A DNA stretch of 64,000 bases from assembly GCA_902373545.1 (NCBI GenBank), contig CABKMZ010000003.1:1-64000 (forward strand), given 5' to 3'. Below are positions 63,473-64,000 of the stretch, one piece after another. The translations under genes and the position numbers were made by a program. The stretch is from an uncultured Actinomyces sp. GTDB lineage: Bacteria > Actinomycetota > Actinomycetes > Actinomycetales > Actinomycetaceae. The first letter of the stretch is position 1. Each line of letters opens with the position of its first letter. The notes under the pieces were generated by a model, which worked only from the letters and a program-made list of their open reading frames with translations, searched no databases and was not told the DNA's origin.

Positions 63473-63475
63473 GCT
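63470..63475 (+). promoter_or_regulatory. -10 box TAGGCT of menD, overlapping the menC stop
   Basis: TAGGCT begins with the menC stop codon and ends 6 nt before the menD ATG (gap GGGCCC), as expected for a leaderless transcript. The gap has no ribosome site. Confidence 0.55.
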
Positions 63476-63481
63476 GGGCCC

Positions 63482-64000
63482 ATGCCCTCCGTCGACACCG
63501 CCCGCGCGATCCTGTCCGCCCTGGATGACCTGGGCCTCACGCACGTCCTGTACTGCCCGGGCTCGCGCAGCGCGCCCTTCGCCTACGCCCTCGAATCCGG
63601 GGCGTTCGGCGGGCATGCCATGCCCGTCCTCGACGAACGCGGCGCCGGTTTTGCGGCCGTGGGCCTAGCCCGCACCGGCGCGCTGCCAGCCGTCATCGTC
63701 ACCTCCGGCACCGCCGTCGCCGAGCTGACCCCCGCCGTCCTCGAGGCCTCCCACGCGCGCCTGCCCCTCCTCGTCATGAGCGCCGATCGGCCCGGCGAGC
63801 TGCGCGGCGTCGGCGCATCCCAAGCCACCTTCCAGTCCGGCCTCTTCGGTGTGCACGCGCGCGCCTGCGTCGACCTGGAACCGCAGGAGCCCTCGCGCGC
63901 GCTCGTCGGCCAGCTCTCGCGCGCCGTCGCTGCCGCCTGCGGGGCGCCCACCGGCACGCCCGGACCCGTCCAGATCAACGTCGCCTTCCGCGATCCGCTC
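63482..64000 (+). CDS. menD: SEPHCHC synthase, 5' part (cut by the window end)
   Basis: The first 173 residues of a thiamine-diphosphate enzyme that joins isochorismate and 2-oxoglutarate in menaquinone synthesis. The N-terminal domain motifs are clear: YCPGSRSAPFAYAL, LDERGAGFAAVGLA (with the cofactor-activating Glu), TSGTAVAELTPAVLEA, SADRPGELRGVGASQ. The frame is open to the last base. It follows menC by 9 nt. No ribosome site lies before the ATG; a leaderless start is likely. Confidence 0.93.
   Translation, partial: MPSVDTARAILSALDDLGLTHVLYCPGSRSAPFAYALESGAFGGHAMPVLDERGAGFAAVGLARTGALPAVIVTSGTAVAELTPAVLEASHARLPLLVMSADRPGELRGVGASQATFQSGLFGVHARACVDLEPQEPSRALVGQLSRAVAAACGAPTGTPGPVQINVAFRDPL

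Noticed and set aside
1-64000. tRNA, rRNA, riboswitch, IS element or integrase
   Set aside because: I looked for cloverleaf-like ends, transposase DDE-type proteins and integrases and recognised none. A tRNA scan and covariance-model search were not possible here.

Overview
The window is high-GC DNA with the gene content of an actinobacterium, most likely an Actinomycetaceae member (Schaalia/Actinomyces type). This placement is an inference. It rests on the WXG100/EccB/EccD/mycosin set, ClpC, the 32-residue Lys/Arg-rich ribosomal protein next to a BldC-like regulator, the menaquinone genes and the TANNNT-type -10 boxes. No rRNA, tRNA, transposase, integrase or CRISPR array was seen.

Layout. 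1-991: tandem array A of a 109-bp inverted-repeat element. 992-5023: a polytopic membrane protein, a GC-rich 103/54-bp tandem repeat block, then nitrobindin-like, ygfZ and dtd (the last three overlapping or abutting). 5036-5655: array B, followed by clpC and a strong terminator. 8323-32639: two consecutive copies of one module. Each has a giant membrane-anchored Ig-like/FN3 protein, then DUF58, a transglutaminase-fold membrane protein and a Ser/Thr kinase; only the first copy has a MoxR ATPase. 32669-41860: a partial type VII secretion (ESX) locus with eccD-eccB-mycP on the minus strand, two WXG100 proteins plus a Gly-rich protein on the plus strand, and a minus-strand operon with a WXG-like helical protein and two nearly identical secreted membrane-anchored paralogs. 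41971-50260: TrkH-type transporter, BldC-like regulator, bS22-like protein, histidine phosphatase, PLDc_N-like protein, ribokinase, MFS transporter, menA, menE. 50468-54483: L,D-transpeptidase, array C, GH13 glucosidase. 54534-60988: interleaved paralog families of N-terminally anchored proteins plus one AT-richer helical gene. 61066-64000: menB, menC and the 5' part of menD.

How the genes work together. The module at 8-32 kb matches in content the PFNA cluster known from Bifidobacterium (kinase, FN3 protein, AAA ATPase, DUF58, transglutaminase). Here it is duplicated and abuts an ESX locus, which suggests an envelope system in which kinases with FN3-like ectodomains, giant FN3/Ig proteins, MoxR/DUF58 and transglutaminase-fold proteins act alongside type VII secretion. 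Both transglutaminase-fold proteins have Asp where the catalytic Cys should be. The EccC ATPase and EccE are not in the window. menA, menE, menB, menC and menD give most of the o-succinylbenzoate menaquinone route, in scattered transcription units. Several genes (nitrobindin-like, the phosphatase, PLDc_N, menA, the L,D-transpeptidase, menB, menD) have a TANNNT hexamer 6-8 nt before the start codon, as expected of leaderless transcripts.
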